From NCBI GenBank assembly GCA_002307315.1, contig DBTZ01000042.1, positions 46,733 to 54,699 of the forward strand: a DNA stretch of 7,967 nt. Reading direction: 5' to 3'. This stretch comes from Alphaproteobacteria bacterium UBA1303. GTDB lineage: Bacteria; Pseudomonadota; Alphaproteobacteria; Micropepsales; Micropepsaceae. The position numbers and the translations under genes were made by a program. Below are positions 7,298-7,967 of this stretch, one piece after another. Numbering within the stretch: the stretch's first letter is position 1; every line of letters begins with the position of its first letter. The notes below the pieces were generated by a model, which did not search any database, had not been told where the DNA came from, and worked only from the letters and a program-made list of their open reading frames with translations.

Positions 7298-7392
7298 AGC
7301 AACGGGCGCAAAAGAGTGTTCACTTCTGCGCGTAAAGTTGCGACCAAACAAAAGGACAGAGCGGCGCGCCGATTCTGTGCTGAAGGTGCGGC
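7250..7392 (+). repeat. 143-bp direct repeat, copy 2
   Basis: Near-perfect duplicate of 7038-7180, with a single T-to-C difference at 7326. The 3' boundary lies within the outer stem of the second hairpin, so that stem (CGCTCT arm) is lost here. It ends 9 bp before the stop codon of the convergent TonB-like gene and may serve as that gene's 3' flank. Confidence 0.95.
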
Positions 7393-7401
7393 ACCCGGTA
7401 G

Positions 7402-7749
7402 TTATTTCTTCGGCCAGGCGATGGCCACGCCGCCGTTTGCGGCGACGGCGACGCCGTATTTCATCGCCGGCTGGAAGTGCCATTGCCGTACGCAAGAGGC
7501 GGCCGCCTGATCGAGATCCGAACTGCCGCTTGAGGCGGCGACGATGACTTCGACCACGGTTCCGTCCGCCGAAACCTGATAGGCGAGCACGGTCCGGTCC
7601 GCCACCGCCTTGGTCAGCGCCTCGGGCGAATAACTGAGGCAATTGTCGGGCTGGCTGGCCAACACCGGCGGCGTGATCGTTCCCGGATCGTTTTGCGGCT
7701 GAGCGATGCCTACCGATACGATCGTGCCGACAAGAAGTAAGAAATTCAT
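7402..7749 (-). CDS. Small exported protein with a TonB C-terminal-like domain
   Basis: A 115-residue protein. Residues 1-16 are hydrophobic (NFLLLVGTIVSVGIA) and look like a signal peptide or membrane anchor. Residues about 47-114 match the TonB C-terminal pattern: DGTVVEVIVAASSG, LDQAA, VRQWHFQPA, then a G-V-A-V strand. In true TonB this domain contacts TonB-dependent receptors, but here the long Pro-rich periplasm-spanning region is absent, so energy transduction is doubtful. C37 and C86 could form a disulfide. The start chosen (ATG complementary to 7747-7749) is preceded by GGGGA on the coding strand. A longer reading frame from 7875 runs through a palindromic repeat and is rejected. The gene is convergent with mutL; no exbB/exbD or receptor is visible nearby. 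The family call is good, the role unknown. Confidence 0.8.
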   Translation of the reverse strand: MNFLLLVGTIVSVGIAQPQNDPGTITPPVLASQPDNCLSYSPEALTKAVADRTVLAYQVSADGTVVEVIVAASSGSSDLDQAAASCVRQWHFQPAMKYGVAVAANGGVAIAWPKK

Positions 7750-7779
7750 GACAGTCCCCAGAAGCTCCGTCGCGCCACG

Positions 7780-7814
7780 TATCCGAAAACCGGTTCCCGC
7801 ATTTCGGGCAGCGC
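7780..7814. repeat. Palindromic intergenic repeat, copy 2 (diverged)
   Basis: Matches 7211-7245 in the same orientation at 32 of 35 positions (differences at 7799, 7801 and 7809). The inner stem survives as CCGAAA (7783-7788) with TTTCGG (7802-7807); the outer arms are weaker. It lies 31-65 bp upstream of the TonB-like start codon, within the probable 5' region of that gene. Confidence 0.7.
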
Positions 7815-7922
7815 TCTTGTTGTCCGTTCCGATATGACGCGCGCTTTTGGCACTCTCGGCCGCCGGTTGATCCATCGCGGGACGTTTGGGCGGTTTTGGC
7901 GCGTCGTCATGACAACAAGAGC
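7813..7922. repeat. 12-bp inverted repeat pair flanking 86 bp
   Basis: GCTCTTGTTGTC (7813-7824) is the exact reverse complement of GACAACAAGAGC (7911-7922). Partial further pairing is seen inside (ATGACG at 7834-7839 against CGTCAT at 7905-7910). No target-site duplication or coding sequence is visible in or around it. It could be a tiny non-autonomous element or just part of a larger dispersed repeat. Confidence 0.55.
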
Positions 7923-7967
7923 AACCCTTGTGCCGGCCGCTAACTAGTGGTCCGATTCCGACATTTG

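Larger units (their letters stand above)
7750..7967. other. Upstream flank of the TonB-like gene, no gene seen
   Basis: No credible coding sequence is visible on either strand here. The stretch holds the second palindromic repeat and a 12-bp inverted repeat pair. I could not identify a convincing -35/-10 pair for the - strand gene. Confidence 0.5.

Noticed and set aside
7038..7392. CRISPR-like array
   Set aside because: Only two long repeats with one 69-bp spacer, one of them including mutL coding sequence; no short regular repeats.
7072..7547. Two similar 87-codon frames on the + strand (7072-7335 and 7284-7547) sharing a 36-residue start
   Set aside because: Their similarity is simply the 143-bp DNA repeat read in another frame; the first overlaps mutL and the second overlaps the TonB-like gene antisense.
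7750..7875. Upstream extension (42 residues) of the TonB-like protein to an ATG at 7875
   Set aside because: It would translate the palindromic repeat (giving GTGFRIR-type sequence) and would place the signal segment internally.
7941..7967. Window-edge stretch around ACTAGTGGTCCGATTCC that looked like the end of a dispersed repeat
   Set aside because: Vague recollection only; the sequence is cut by the window end and has no second copy here. Its resemblance to 7822-7836 is short and probably chance.

Overview
The window looks like a chromosomal segment of a GC-rich alphaproteobacterium. The reasons are the third-position GC bias, a DUF3035/BamF-type lipoprotein (a family I know only from Alphaproteobacteria), a paired M16 peptidase locus, a MutL with the endonuclease motif, and short palindromes centred on CCGAAAA/TTTTCGG that resemble a dispersed intergenic repeat common in that class. 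The order ileS-lspA-DUF3035-M16-M16-mutL fits a Rhodospirillales-like background, but family or genus cannot be fixed from this sequence.

Positions 2-7085 hold six tightly packed genes, all on the + strand. They are the 3' half of ileS (isoleucyl-tRNA synthetase), lspA (lipoprotein signal peptidase), a small outer-membrane lipoprotein, two adjacent M16 zinc-peptidase subunits, and mutL. ileS/lspA and M16-A/M16-B overlap by ATGA, and lspA/lipoprotein are 4 nt apart, so much of the block is probably transcribed and translated together. There is a thematic link: LspA should process the lipoprotein encoded just after it, and the lipoprotein and both M16 subunits are envelope proteins. The M16 subunits carry complementary halves of one active site: zinc ligands only in the first, the Arg/Tyr pair only in the second.

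Positions 7086-7401 have no gene and are structurally the oddest part. A 143-bp block comprising the last 15 codons plus stop of mutL and 95 bp downstream (7038-7180) recurs at 7250-7392 with one mismatch. Between the copies lie 69 bp containing a nested palindrome (7202-7246). The block contains two stem-loops. The single mismatch falls in the stem of one, and the 3' repeat boundary cuts through the stem of the other.

Positions 7402-7749 on the - strand encode a 115-residue exported protein made almost entirely of a TonB C-terminal-like domain. Its upstream flank (7750-7967) contains a diverged copy of the palindrome and a perfect 12-bp inverted repeat, with no gene visible.

I found no CRISPR array, transposase, tRNA, rRNA or evident new defence system. 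Most of the window is ordinary housekeeping sequence. The parts worth a second look are the duplicated mutL tail with its repeats and the short TonB-like protein.
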